Positions 1-8,077 of a stretch of 27,737 nucleotides of DNA are shown here, in pieces. Source of the stretch: Akkermansiaceae bacterium (GTDB lineage Bacteria; Verrucomicrobiota; Verrucomicrobiia; Verrucomicrobiales; Akkermansiaceae); NCBI GenBank assembly GCA_020627645.1, contig JAHDGN010000006.1:1-27737 (forward strand), given 5' to 3'. Within the stretch, counting starts at the first letter, position 1; each line of letters opens with the position of its first letter. A program made the translations under genes and the position numbers. The notes below the pieces were generated by a model. The model was not told the origin of the DNA and searched no databases. It saw only the letters and a program-made list of their open reading frames with translations.

Positions 1-70
1 CGCTTCAAGCTAACATTCTCATCTTTTGGAGTCTATTTAATTGTCGGATTAATACTTGAAAAATGAGGTC

Positions 71-2368
71 ATGCGCCTCGATGATATCGAGTCAGAAACC
101 GCTCCACGCGCGGAGGAGTTTCTCAATCGGCTGCGGGCCATTCGCCGGGTGGCAACGCCGGTGATCGAGATGCTGGAGCAGTTGGAGAACTTCCAGAAAA
201 AGCTCTGGTTAAAGAAGAAGTTTGTCGTGGAGACGCGCTATGTGATGACGCTCGATCGGGTTCCAGAGGAGCTTTACGAGGAAATTGTAAAGTGCGATGC
301 TCAGTGGGAAGAGTGGGAAGAGCTCTTTCAATTATCTAGAATGAGTGATTTCGAACGGACATCTCCATTTCTAATTACACACAGCTTACTACCGATAGAC
401 ACAGCCAATTTTGACAATCAATTTCGCTCCAAGCTCATCTCGAACTGGAGCGAGGAAATCCTAGAGTGCGAAGGCCTCGTGGTGAATGCCGACAATCATC
501 AAGCCCTGCAATTGCTCAAGAGAAGCCTTCAAGGAGAGGTCGATGGCATATACATCGATCCGCCATACAACACCGAGGGCAGTGGATTTCTTTACAAGGA
601 TAAATTCCAACACTCATCTTGGCTTTCCATGATGGAGAACCTGATGAAGACTTCTCATGTATACCTGAAGCAATCCGGTGTCATTTTTGGAAGCATCGAT
701 GAAAAGGAGCAGACTTCATTTCGGGCGGTTCTATCCAATGCCTTTGGGTCAGAGAATAGAGTCGAGGAAATAATCAGATCTCAAAATACTAATAAGAATC
801 AGTCTCCGACGTATTCGACAACTCATGAATATATCCAAGTCTTTGCCCGTGATCTAACAACGGCGAAAAAGCTGAAACCCATGTTTCGTCAGCCGAAACC
901 TGGCTGTATAGAGATACTGGAAGCAGTTGAAACTATCTCTCAGGACTTTCCAGAGCTAAAAGTCATCGAGCAAGAAGTGAAACGGGTGAAAGCTGAACAT
1001 ATTGAAGGGTTCAAAGAACAACTCGCTAAAGAAGGCCTAGAATACAACGACGAAACTAAGAAACTCGACCCTTGGAAAGGGGTGTTGAACTATAAGCACG
1101 CCGAATATCGCGATAACCGAGGGAATTTGGTTTCCCCTGAGGAGGCGCAAACAGTTGGTGCCACGCCTTGGATCTATCGCGAATCCGACCCATCAATGCC
1201 TCAGGTTAAGGAAGATTCTCAGAAAGAGGTATTTAAAGACGAAGACGATCCCGCCTTTCGTTTCTACCGACCAAAACACCCCGTCACGAAGAAATCTGTT
1301 AAGGTGCCCAAGCGAGGGTGGGTGTGGCCATACGATAGGATGGAAGGACAATCATTCTGTTTCTTAGAACTAGCCGCTGATGATCGAATAGCTTGGGGCG
1401 AGGACGAAAATAAGGTTCCTCAGAAAAAAAGTTTCCTACATGAAACAGAAACAAATGTAGCAAACTCCGTCTTGAATGATTTTTCAGACGGGGAGAAAGA
1501 TCTCTACGCGCTGTTTGGGTCGAATCGAGTTTTTTCAAACCCAAAGCCCGTTAACCTCGTCAAAACACTGGTTTCTCACCTTGGGAGAACAAGAAAGACG
1601 ATCCTCGATTTCTTCGGAGGGTCTGGAACGACATCGCACGCTGCAATCGATTCATATCGTGCCGACAACTCAGCCGTGCGTCATATATGCATCGAAGCTG
1701 GGGATCATCTTGAGGAAATCGTGATACCCCGCCTGAAGAAAGTAGCTTTCTCTGCAGACTGGGTTGAAGGGCAACCTATTTCGACAGACACAGGCATCTC
1801 TCACGCCTTCAAAATCATTCGCCTTGAGAGCTATGAAGACTGCATGAACAACCTCAGTCTCAAACGCACCGACGCTCAATCACGCAAACTCGACCAGCAC
1901 CCTGAAGTCAAAGACGACTACATGCTGCGCTACTTCCTCGACGTCGAAAGTCAGGACTCCCTGCTCAACACCCAAATCTTCCACCGACCTTTCGACTACC
2001 AGCTCGACATCGCCACCAGCAGCGCGGGCGAAACCGTTCCGACCAAGGTGGATCTCGTCGAGACCTTCAACTGGCTGCTCGGGCTGAAGGTCAAGCACAT
2101 GAATTTCCCGAAAGGCTTCGTCACCGTCACCGGCACCGACCGCGAAGAGAAAGAGCAGATCCTCATCATCTGGCGTAATCTCGATGGCTATGATGCCAAG
2201 GACCACGAGGCCCTCACCCAATTTCTCGAACGCCAGCAGATCAATCCCGCCGATACCGAATACGACGCGATCTACCTGAACGGTCCCCACACTCTGGATG
2301 ATCCCTTCAACAAAATCCGCCTCACCGAAGAACACTTCCACCGCCTCATGTTTGAGGGAACCGACTGA
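71..2368 (+). CDS. mod: Type III restriction-modification Mod subunit (beta-class adenine-N6 DNA methyltransferase)
   Basis: This is the methylation and DNA-recognition subunit of a Type III-like restriction system. Numbered from a possible TTG start at 56, the catalytic motif DPPY is at residues 168-171 and the SAM-binding motif FFGGSGT at 519-525. DPPY before FxGxG is the beta-class order of Type III Mod proteins, with the target recognition region between. The C-terminus (ending LTEEHFHRLMFEGTD) is typical of the family. ATG at 71 is chosen; TTG at 56 is in frame with stops just upstream, and neither has a well-placed ribosome binding site. Some homologues may carry a longer N-terminus, which cannot be judged here. 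The stop overlaps the next start by one base (TGATG). Hand counts give about 42% GC at 781-900 but 55-57% at 121-240 and 2041-2160, suggesting a swapped recognition domain. Confidence 0.93.
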   Translation: MRLDDIESETAPRAEEFLNRLRAIRRVATPVIEMLEQLENFQKKLWLKKKFVVETRYVMTLDRVPEELYEEIVKCDAQWEEWEELFQLSRMSDFERTSPFLITHSLLPIDTANFDNQFRSKLISNWSEEILECEGLVVNADNHQALQLLKRSLQGEVDGIYIDPPYNTEGSGFLYKDKFQHSSWLSMMENLMKTSHVYLKQSGVIFGSIDEKEQTSFRAVLSNAFGSENRVEEIIRSQNTNKNQSPTYSTTHEYIQVFARDLTTAKKLKPMFRQPKPGCIEILEAVETISQDFPELKVIEQEVKRVKAEHIEGFKEQLAKEGLEYNDETKKLDPWKGVLNYKHAEYRDNRGNLVSPEEAQTVGATPWIYRESDPSMPQVKEDSQKEVFKDEDDPAFRFYRPKHPVTKKSVKVPKRGWVWPYDRMEGQSFCFLELAADDRIAWGEDENKVPQKKSFLHETETNVANSVLNDFSDGEKDLYALFGSNRVFSNPKPVNLVKTLVSHLGRTRKTILDFFGGSGTTSHAAIDSYRADNSAVRHICIEAGDHLEEIVIPRLKKVAFSADWVEGQPISTDTGISHAFKIIRLESYEDCMNNLSLKRTDAQSRKLDQHPEVKDDYMLRYFLDVESQDSLLNTQIFHRPFDYQLDIATSSAGETVPTKVDLVETFNWLLGLKVKHMNFPKGFVTVTGTDREEKEQILIIWRNLDGYDAKDHEALTQFLERQQINPADTEYDAIYLNGPHTLDDPFNKIRLTEEHFHRLMFEGTD

Positions 2369-4224
2369 TGAGCCTCGTCCACGACATGCTTGAGGAACTG
2401 AACCACCTCGACGAGCACCCCACCCTCGAAGCGAAGCGGGCGGAGCATGACCTAGGCGACTCCTTCTTCGAGACCGTTTGCGCCTTTTCCAACGAACCCG
2501 ACCTCGGCGGCGGCCGCATCGTCCTCGGCATCTCTCAATCAGAGGAAGACCTCTTCGGAGGCTATGAGGCCACGGGCGTTTCAGATCCAGATCGCATTTC
2601 CCAAGCCATTGCGACGGGATGCGCCTCTATCTTCAACCAACCCGTGCGCCCCAGCATTCACAGCGAGGAGTATGACGGAAAGGTCGTCCTCATTGTCGAG
2701 ATTGCCGAATTGGCCCCCGCCCAAAAGCCCTTGTATTTCACCCGCCATGGCCTCCCCAGAGGAGCCTACCGCCGCATTGGCTCCGCCGATATTCGCTGCA
2801 CTGATGATGACCTCGCCCTCTTCTTCGGGAATCGCGGCAATGACAGCTTTGACATCACCCTGGTGAAAACCGCTACCTGCGGGGACTTCGATCTCGAAGC
2901 GATCGAGCACTATCGGAAGCTCTGTGCCAAAGCGAATCCCAGTGCAGAGGCCTTGCAGTGGAGCGACGACGAACTCCTACAAGCCATCAATGCCGTCCGG
3001 CGCGATGGAGATGAATGGAAGCCGACGCTCTTAGGACTTCTCCTTTTCGGGAGCAGGATCGCATTTAGACGAGAACTCCCGACCGTCCGCGTTGACTACA
3101 TTCGCGTGCCCGGTCGGGAATGGGTGGCCGATCCTGAGCAACGCTTCACCACCACCATCGATATGCGAGGCCCTCTCCTCCAATTGGTAGAGCGCGCCCA
3201 AGCCGCCATCCTTGATGACCTCCCCAAAGGCTTCAACCTTGAAGAAGGGGCCATTCAAGCAGAAACCCCATCACTCCCCGCGCGGGCTATTCGCGAAGCC
3301 ATCGTGAATGCGGTGATGCATCGCTCCTACCGTGAGCATCGCCCCACTCAGATCATCCGCTACTCCAACCGGATCGAGATCAGCAATACCGGCTTCTCTC
3401 TCAAGAACGAAGATCATCTTGGGGAACCAGGTTCAGAACTCCGCAACCCCAATCTCGCCACCATCTTCTTCGAAACCAACACCGCTGAAACAAAAGGCAG
3501 TGGCATTCGCGTGATGCGAGAGCAAATGAAGGCCCACGGCTTCAGTCTCCCAACTTTTGAGTCCGACCGTGCAAACAACGCCTTCACCAGTCGCTTTCTC
3601 CTCCACCACTTTCTTTCAAAAGAGGATCTGGACTGGCTAGGCACCATCCCGATGCCAGAGATGACTGACTCGATTCGCTATGCCCTCATCTTTGTGCGGG
3701 AACAGGGAGCAGTGGACAATCGCACCCTACGGCAACTCACCGGCCAAGACGTGCTCACCTCCAGCACCGAGCTCAGAAAACTCAAAGAAGCAAAGCTCCT
3801 CAGCAAAAAAGGCGGCGGCGCCACGACCTACTACGTTCCCGGTGCAAAATTCCACCCGAAAGAAGAATCCACCCCGGATGATTCAAGTGAACAGGTGCCC
3901 TTAGATGAAAAGCATGTGCCTTTAGACCACGAGGTGGTGTCTTTAGATGAAAAGCTGGTGCCTTTAACAGAGCTGCCTCAGGAAATTCGTCAGAAACTGA
4001 TAGCCCTCGGAAAACGCCCTGGCGTTCAGGTCAGGGAAGTCATTCTCGACCTATGCTCATGGAAAGACTGCTCCGCCAAGAGCATTGCTCAAATCCTTGG
4101 GAGAAAAGATCATAAGAGACTCAAGCGCGACCACCTCAGCCCGATGATCGAGTCTGGATTACTGATCTACACGCATCCGGAGATGGAGAACCACCCGCAA
4201 CAAGCCTACCGCACGAAGTCCTAA
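2368..4224 (+). CDS. AlbA_2 (Schlafen-like) / HATPase_c_4-type ATP-binding protein inside the RM operon
   Basis: The N-terminus (about residues 15-150) carries the AlbA_2 signature: LEAKRAEHDL, then AFSNEP and a glycine-rich GGGRIVLGI strand, a putative nucleic-acid-binding fold. Around residues 305-390 there is a GHKL-like ATPase segment with an N-box (REAIVNAVMHRSYREH, E310 and N314), NRIEISNTG, and GSGIRVMREQM. A linker with repeated PLDEK/VPL elements (about 510-540) leads to a C-terminal part with winged-helix character. Members of this family are usually called ATP-binding proteins or putative transcriptional regulators and are often found near restriction genes; their function is poorly defined. 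The gene is coupled to mod by a one-base overlap and sits between mod and res, which are normally adjacent. I infer a regulatory or effector role in the system; a catalytic role is unproven. Confidence 0.85.
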   Translation: MSLVHDMLEELNHLDEHPTLEAKRAEHDLGDSFFETVCAFSNEPDLGGGRIVLGISQSEEDLFGGYEATGVSDPDRISQAIATGCASIFNQPVRPSIHSEEYDGKVVLIVEIAELAPAQKPLYFTRHGLPRGAYRRIGSADIRCTDDDLALFFGNRGNDSFDITLVKTATCGDFDLEAIEHYRKLCAKANPSAEALQWSDDELLQAINAVRRDGDEWKPTLLGLLLFGSRIAFRRELPTVRVDYIRVPGREWVADPEQRFTTTIDMRGPLLQLVERAQAAILDDLPKGFNLEEGAIQAETPSLPARAIREAIVNAVMHRSYREHRPTQIIRYSNRIEISNTGFSLKNEDHLGEPGSELRNPNLATIFFETNTAETKGSGIRVMREQMKAHGFSLPTFESDRANNAFTSRFLLHHFLSKEDLDWLGTIPMPEMTDSIRYALIFVREQGAVDNRTLRQLTGQDVLTSSTELRKLKEAKLLSKKGGGATTYYVPGAKFHPKEESTPDDSSEQVPLDEKHVPLDHEVVSLDEKLVPLTELPQEIRQKLIALGKRPGVQVREVILDLCSWKDCSAKSIAQILGRKDHKRLKRDHLSPMIESGLLIYTHPEMENHPQQAYRTKS

Positions 4225-4265
4225 CCATGCACTTTTCCGATAAACTCGTTCTCAATCAATGGCTC

Positions 4266-4273
4266 CTCTCTCT
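4266..4273 (+). repeat. (CT)4 tract at a frame break in the 5' end of res
   Basis: An ATG at 4227, three bases after the upstream stop, opens a short frame (4227-4292) encoding MHFSDKLVLNQWLLSL before going out of frame. That peptide is the usual start of Res proteins of this family, which then continue LFG-x-ESFE. The continuation SLFGMESFE is present but in the other frame, starting upstream of ATG 4279. Adding one CT unit to this tract joins the two frames exactly. The sequence itself shows the break; whether it is a slippage switch, a fixed mutation or a read error cannot be decided from one copy. Confidence 0.75.
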
Positions 4274-4278
4274 TCGGG

Positions 4279-7200
4279 ATGGAAAGCTTTGAGACCCTCT
4301 CCACTTGGCTGAAAGCTCCCGAATATGAAGGCTGGAACGAGGACGGCCATTCCCGCTTGATCGAGCAATTACTGGCCCGCCTGCCCAGCGAGCAAGATCG
4401 CCAACTCACCGACGTGGAGCTTCGCGAAGCCGATGTGCGCATCGTCGGCCACTGGAAGCACATCACCAAGAAGCGCAATCTCGCCGTAGGGCAAACACTC
4501 TACCCCCTCTACTTCCAATGGTTCGCGCTGCTTCTCACCGAAGTCTATCTGGAGCGCTATTTCCGGAACCAGAAAACCCTAGTCTCGGATCTGAATGGCC
4601 GTGTTGAAAAATGGAACGAAAAAGCTGCCAAAGCCCACCAGATCAACGAGTTCACCCTAGCCGACCTGAACAAGCTGGCCTTCTGGATGGCGACGGGCAG
4701 CGGAAAAACCCTCCTGATGCACTGCCAGATCCGGCAGTTTCTCTATCATCTCGGCAAAGCTGGAAAGCGCAGCAATCTAAACCGAATCATCCTGCTAACG
4801 CCCAACGAAGGGCTCTCTGAGCAGCACCTGAAGGAACTTCAGGATTCTGACATGGAAGCCGCTCTTTTCGACAAGGATGGCTCCGACACCCTGTTTACTG
4901 GCTACGGGATCGACATCATCGATATCCACAAGCTCTCCGATACCAGTAAGGAGAAAACCGTCGCGGTGGATTCCTTTGAAGGAAACAACTTGGTCTTGGT
5001 TGATGAGGGGAATCGCGGTTCGGGAGGTGATGGCTGGATGGAGCGTCGCGCCAAACTGTGCGAGAGTGGTTTTTCCTTCGAATACTCCGCTACTTTCGGC
5101 CAAGCGATCCGAGCTGCCACGGGAGCGAAGAAAAAGAAACTGGAGCAAACCTATGCTCGTTGTATCGCCTTCGATTACTCCTACAAATATTTCTACACCG
5201 ACGGCTACGGAAAGGATTTTCACATCCTCAACCTAAAGGAAGAACAGGAAGAGGAAACCCGGCCTCTTTACCTCACCGCCTGCTTACTCGCCTTCTTTCA
5301 GCAATGCCTGCGCTACCGACGAGGACCGAATCAGCTAAAGCCTTACGGACTGGCCGATCCACTTCTCATCTTTGTTGGTCGCTCCGTTCTCGCTTCAGGA
5401 TCTAACCTCACCGTCGATGGCAAGAAGACGGCCTCGGACATGATTGAGGTGCTCCGCTTTCTCGGCCTCTTCATCGGCGACAAAAAAGAGACCGTAAGAA
5501 GGCTGCAGCTCTTGCTCCAGAGGAAGTCGGATCTTGTCGCGGGAGGGAAGCGCATTTTCGACGACTTCTACCCTTTCATTTCCTCGGAATACTCGCCGGA
5601 CAAAACCGGGGCTGAGAAACTCTTTGGCGATATCCTGACAACACTCTTTCAAGCGCCCGCCGGTGGCGGCCTGCATGTGGTCCACCTCACCGGCTCAGAC
5701 GGCGAGATCGGTCTCCGGGTGGGCGCAACAAACGAGTTCTTCGGTGTGGTGAATGTGGGTGAGTCCAAAAAACTCTGTGATCTCCTCGAAGAAGAAAAAG
5801 AAGACTTGGATCGAATCACGATCGATCAGCAGCCATTCTCCCATTCCCTCTTCAACGACATCAACAAGCCAGATTCCTCAATTCGGCTTCTCATGGGCTC
5901 GAAGAAATTCACCGAGGGTTGGAGCTCTTGGCGGGTGAGCACAATGGGCTTCATGAACATCGGGAAAAAGGAAGGCTCTGAAATCATCCAGCTTTTCGGT
6001 CGAGGAGTCCGCTTGAAGGGCTACAACTTCACCCTGAAACGTTCACGAGAGCTGGATTCCCTCTTCTATCGAGATGATGAGGGTCAAACTCTCAGCCATC
6101 CTGAACATATCGAGCTGCTAGAAATCCTGAATATTTTCGGTGTCCGCAGTGACTACATGAAGGAATTCGAGGAATACCTTGAAGAAGAAGGACTGGGTGA
6201 AGATGAACGACCGGAAACGATCATTCTCCCCACCATCGCAAACCTGGCACGAAAGGATCTCAAGATCATCCGCAAAAAGGAGGACTCCCCGGAATTCAAA
6301 CGAGAGAACAAACTCTGGCTGACGTCCTTGGAGACTGAACTCAACACCAAGGTCGTGGCTGACTGGTATCCCCGACTAGAATCCCAGCAGACCAGACGCT
6401 CCAACGGAAGCAGTGGTATTGCTCTCCCCAACGAAGCGACGCTCGCAGAGAAGCATCTGGCCTTTGTGAATTGGGATGAGGTCTATTTCGAACTGGAAGC
6501 CTTCAAGCGCCAAAAGGCTCTCTATAATATCCTCTTCACCCCAGATATTCTGAAGGATTTAGCGAAGGAATCCTGGTGGTATGTGCTTCTCATTCCCGAG
6601 AACCAGATGGAGTTTCAGAGCTTCGCCAAGACACGCTTGTGGCAAGAGATCGTGACAAGTTTGCTAAAAGGCTACCTAGAAAAATTCTACTACCATCACA
6701 AACGCAATCACGACGCTCCCTATATGGAGGTGCAAACCCTCAAAGAATCCGATCCAAATTTCGTCACTGAATACCGTGCGAAGGTGAAACGCTCTGAGGT
6801 GACATTGATTCGAGAGTTGGAAAGAATCCGAGACGAGCTCACCGCCAAGAAGAAGGCCGTGCTCGATTTCGCTCAAATTGACATCTTCGGTTTCGACAAG
6901 CACCTCTACCACCCCCTCATCTCACTCCGCAGACCAGATCGAGGGGTCGAACCAGTCATCAAAATCAGCCCAGTCCATCTCAACGATGGTGAGAAGGCCT
7001 TTGTGATGGATATGAAGCGCTTCTGTGAGTCCTCAGACGCAAGAGAATTCCTTAAAGAACACGAGCTCTACCTCCTCCGCAATCAGAGTAAAGGCAAAGG
7101 CATTGGCTTCTTCGAAGATGCCGGTTTCTATCCTGATTTCCTTCTCTGGATCATTAGCGACGATGGACACCAGCGTGTCACCTTCCTCGACCCGAAAGGC

Positions 7201-7467
7201 CTTGGCCGAATATCCGACCAATTCCGCAATCCGAAGATTCGCTTCCACGAGACCTTGCAGACCCTGCACAAGACGCAGTTGAAGGATGACAAGCTCACCT
7301 TGAATTCATTCATCATCTCCAACACCCATCAACATGAGCTTCGCTGGTCGAAGCCAGATGGATCCGATAGCGCAGCCACCTTGGCCGACTACCACAAGCA
7401 TCACATCCTCTTCCAAAAGGACGATCCCGACCACTACATCAAAACGCTTGTTGAGATGATTTCATGA
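4279..7467 (+). CDS. res: Type III restriction Res subunit (SF2 helicase with PD-(D/E)xK nuclease)
   Basis: The ATP-dependent restriction subunit paired with Mod. Walker A is ATGSGKT at residues 138-144 (K143). Motif II is DEGNRG at 242-247, where I expect a DEGH-type motif in relatives, so the Asn is mildly unusual. YSATFGQA follows as motif III, and QLFGRGVRL is motif VI (R575, R578). Near the C-terminus a nuclease signature is visible: YPDFLLW with PD at 952-953, then DPK at 971-973. About 1,060 residues is normal for Res. The intact frame begins at ATG 4279, which lacks a convincing ribosome binding site; the conserved first 17 or so residues lie in another frame starting at ATG 4227. The gene is therefore either translated from 4279 without its usual N-terminus or is switched by the CT tract. 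Its stop overlaps the next start by 4 bases. Confidence 0.92.
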   Translation: MESFETLSTWLKAPEYEGWNEDGHSRLIEQLLARLPSEQDRQLTDVELREADVRIVGHWKHITKKRNLAVGQTLYPLYFQWFALLLTEVYLERYFRNQKTLVSDLNGRVEKWNEKAAKAHQINEFTLADLNKLAFWMATGSGKTLLMHCQIRQFLYHLGKAGKRSNLNRIILLTPNEGLSEQHLKELQDSDMEAALFDKDGSDTLFTGYGIDIIDIHKLSDTSKEKTVAVDSFEGNNLVLVDEGNRGSGGDGWMERRAKLCESGFSFEYSATFGQAIRAATGAKKKKLEQTYARCIAFDYSYKYFYTDGYGKDFHILNLKEEQEEETRPLYLTACLLAFFQQCLRYRRGPNQLKPYGLADPLLIFVGRSVLASGSNLTVDGKKTASDMIEVLRFLGLFIGDKKETVRRLQLLLQRKSDLVAGGKRIFDDFYPFISSEYSPDKTGAEKLFGDILTTLFQAPAGGGLHVVHLTGSDGEIGLRVGATNEFFGVVNVGESKKLCDLLEEEKEDLDRITIDQQPFSHSLFNDINKPDSSIRLLMGSKKFTEGWSSWRVSTMGFMNIGKKEGSEIIQLFGRGVRLKGYNFTLKRSRELDSLFYRDDEGQTLSHPEHIELLEILNIFGVRSDYMKEFEEYLEEEGLGEDERPETIILPTIANLARKDLKIIRKKEDSPEFKRENKLWLTSLETELNTKVVADWYPRLESQQTRRSNGSSGIALPNEATLAEKHLAFVNWDEVYFELEAFKRQKALYNILFTPDILKDLAKESWWYVLLIPENQMEFQSFAKTRLWQEIVTSLLKGYLEKFYYHHKRNHDAPYMEVQTLKESDPNFVTEYRAKVKRSEVTLIRELERIRDELTAKKKAVLDFAQIDIFGFDKHLYHPLISLRRPDRGVEPVIKISPVHLNDGEKAFVMDMKRFCESSDAREFLKEHELYLLRNQSKGKGIGFFEDAGFYPDFLLWIISDDGHQRVTFLDPKGLGRISDQFRNPKIRFHETLQTLHKTQLKDDKLTLNSFIISNTHQHELRWSKPDGSDSAATLADYHKHHILFQKDDPDHYIKTLVEMIS

Positions 7468-8066
7468 AAACCCTCCACGTATCTTCACGATCGGAACCAC
7501 ATCCAACTATTAGGAATTCCCTAATAGTTGCCCACAAAGATTTAAAAGGCTTCACCGAACTCAAACCCAGTGCCTACACCGCCTCCGCAACCGAAGATCC
7601 ACTCGACTTCAAAATTTTTCCAAAGGACAAAAGCAACATGTCGAAATACCTCTTTGGTGGCTTCAAGAAATGCCTCTACCCGGTTCAAAAGTTTGACGCC
7701 GAAGGCGAACGAATCCTATCCGTCATCCTCGAGCGTGAAGCCGAGAAATGGTTCAAACCGGCCAAAGGCCAATTCCAAATCTTCTACAAATCTGGCTCCG
7801 ACCACCCCGAATACCAACCCGACTTCATCGCTGAAACCGAAGACGCGATCTACATGCTTGAACCCAAAGCCAGCAATATGCTGAACGACCCAATCGTCCT
7901 TGCAAAAAAGGAGGCTGCTGAAAAATGGTGCAAGCACGCTTCTTCCCACACCACCAAACACGGTGGGAAACCATGGACCTACTGCCTAATTCCCCATAAT
8001 AAAATTTCACAAAATTACACCCTAAGAGGTATAACCGAACGTTTTTCCTCCAAAGCTAAAGGATAA
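7464..8066 (+). CDS. Stand-alone restriction-helicase C-terminal nuclease domain (PD-ExK), possible gene remnant
   Basis: This 200-residue protein resembles the C-terminal end of large DEAD/DEAH-type restriction helicases of a family different from the Res upstream. Recognisable blocks are KCLYPVQKFD (69-78), EREAEKWFKPAKGQFQIFYK (90-109), HPEYQPDF with PD at 119-120, MLEPKAS with E133 and K135, and GGKPWTYCLIPH near the end. The nuclease residues P-D...E-x-K are therefore kept, while no Walker A or helicase motif exists. It begins inside the res stop (ATGA, 7464-7467), so it may be translationally coupled. Either a full restriction gene was deleted and its tail captured by this operon, or a single-domain nuclease partner was selected. 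A perfect 11-bp inverted repeat lies just inside its 5' end. Confidence 0.75.
   Translation: MKTLHVSSRSEPHPTIRNSLIVAHKDLKGFTELKPSAYTASATEDPLDFKIFPKDKSNMSKYLFGGFKKCLYPVQKFDAEGERILSVILEREAEKWFKPAKGQFQIFYKSGSDHPEYQPDFIAETEDAIYMLEPKASNMLNDPIVLAKKEAAEKWCKHASSHTTKHGGKPWTYCLIPHNKISQNYTLRGITERFSSKAKG
7504..7530. repeat. Perfect inverted repeat, 11-bp arms, 5-bp spacer
   Basis: CAACTATTAGG (7504-7514), spacer AATTC, then CCTAATAGTTG (7520-7530). The arms are perfectly complementary. It lies about 40 bases inside the nuclease-domain gene, near the res/nuclease junction, and is AT-rich against its surroundings. It could be an operator, a scar or an RNA hairpin limiting read-through; there is no T-run to make it a terminator. 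Confidence 0.85.
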
Positions 8067-8077
8067 CCCTACCGACG

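Noticed and set aside
1880..2341. - strand frame of 153 codons within mod
   Set aside because: Overlaps the conserved Mod C-terminal region entirely; no recognisable features.
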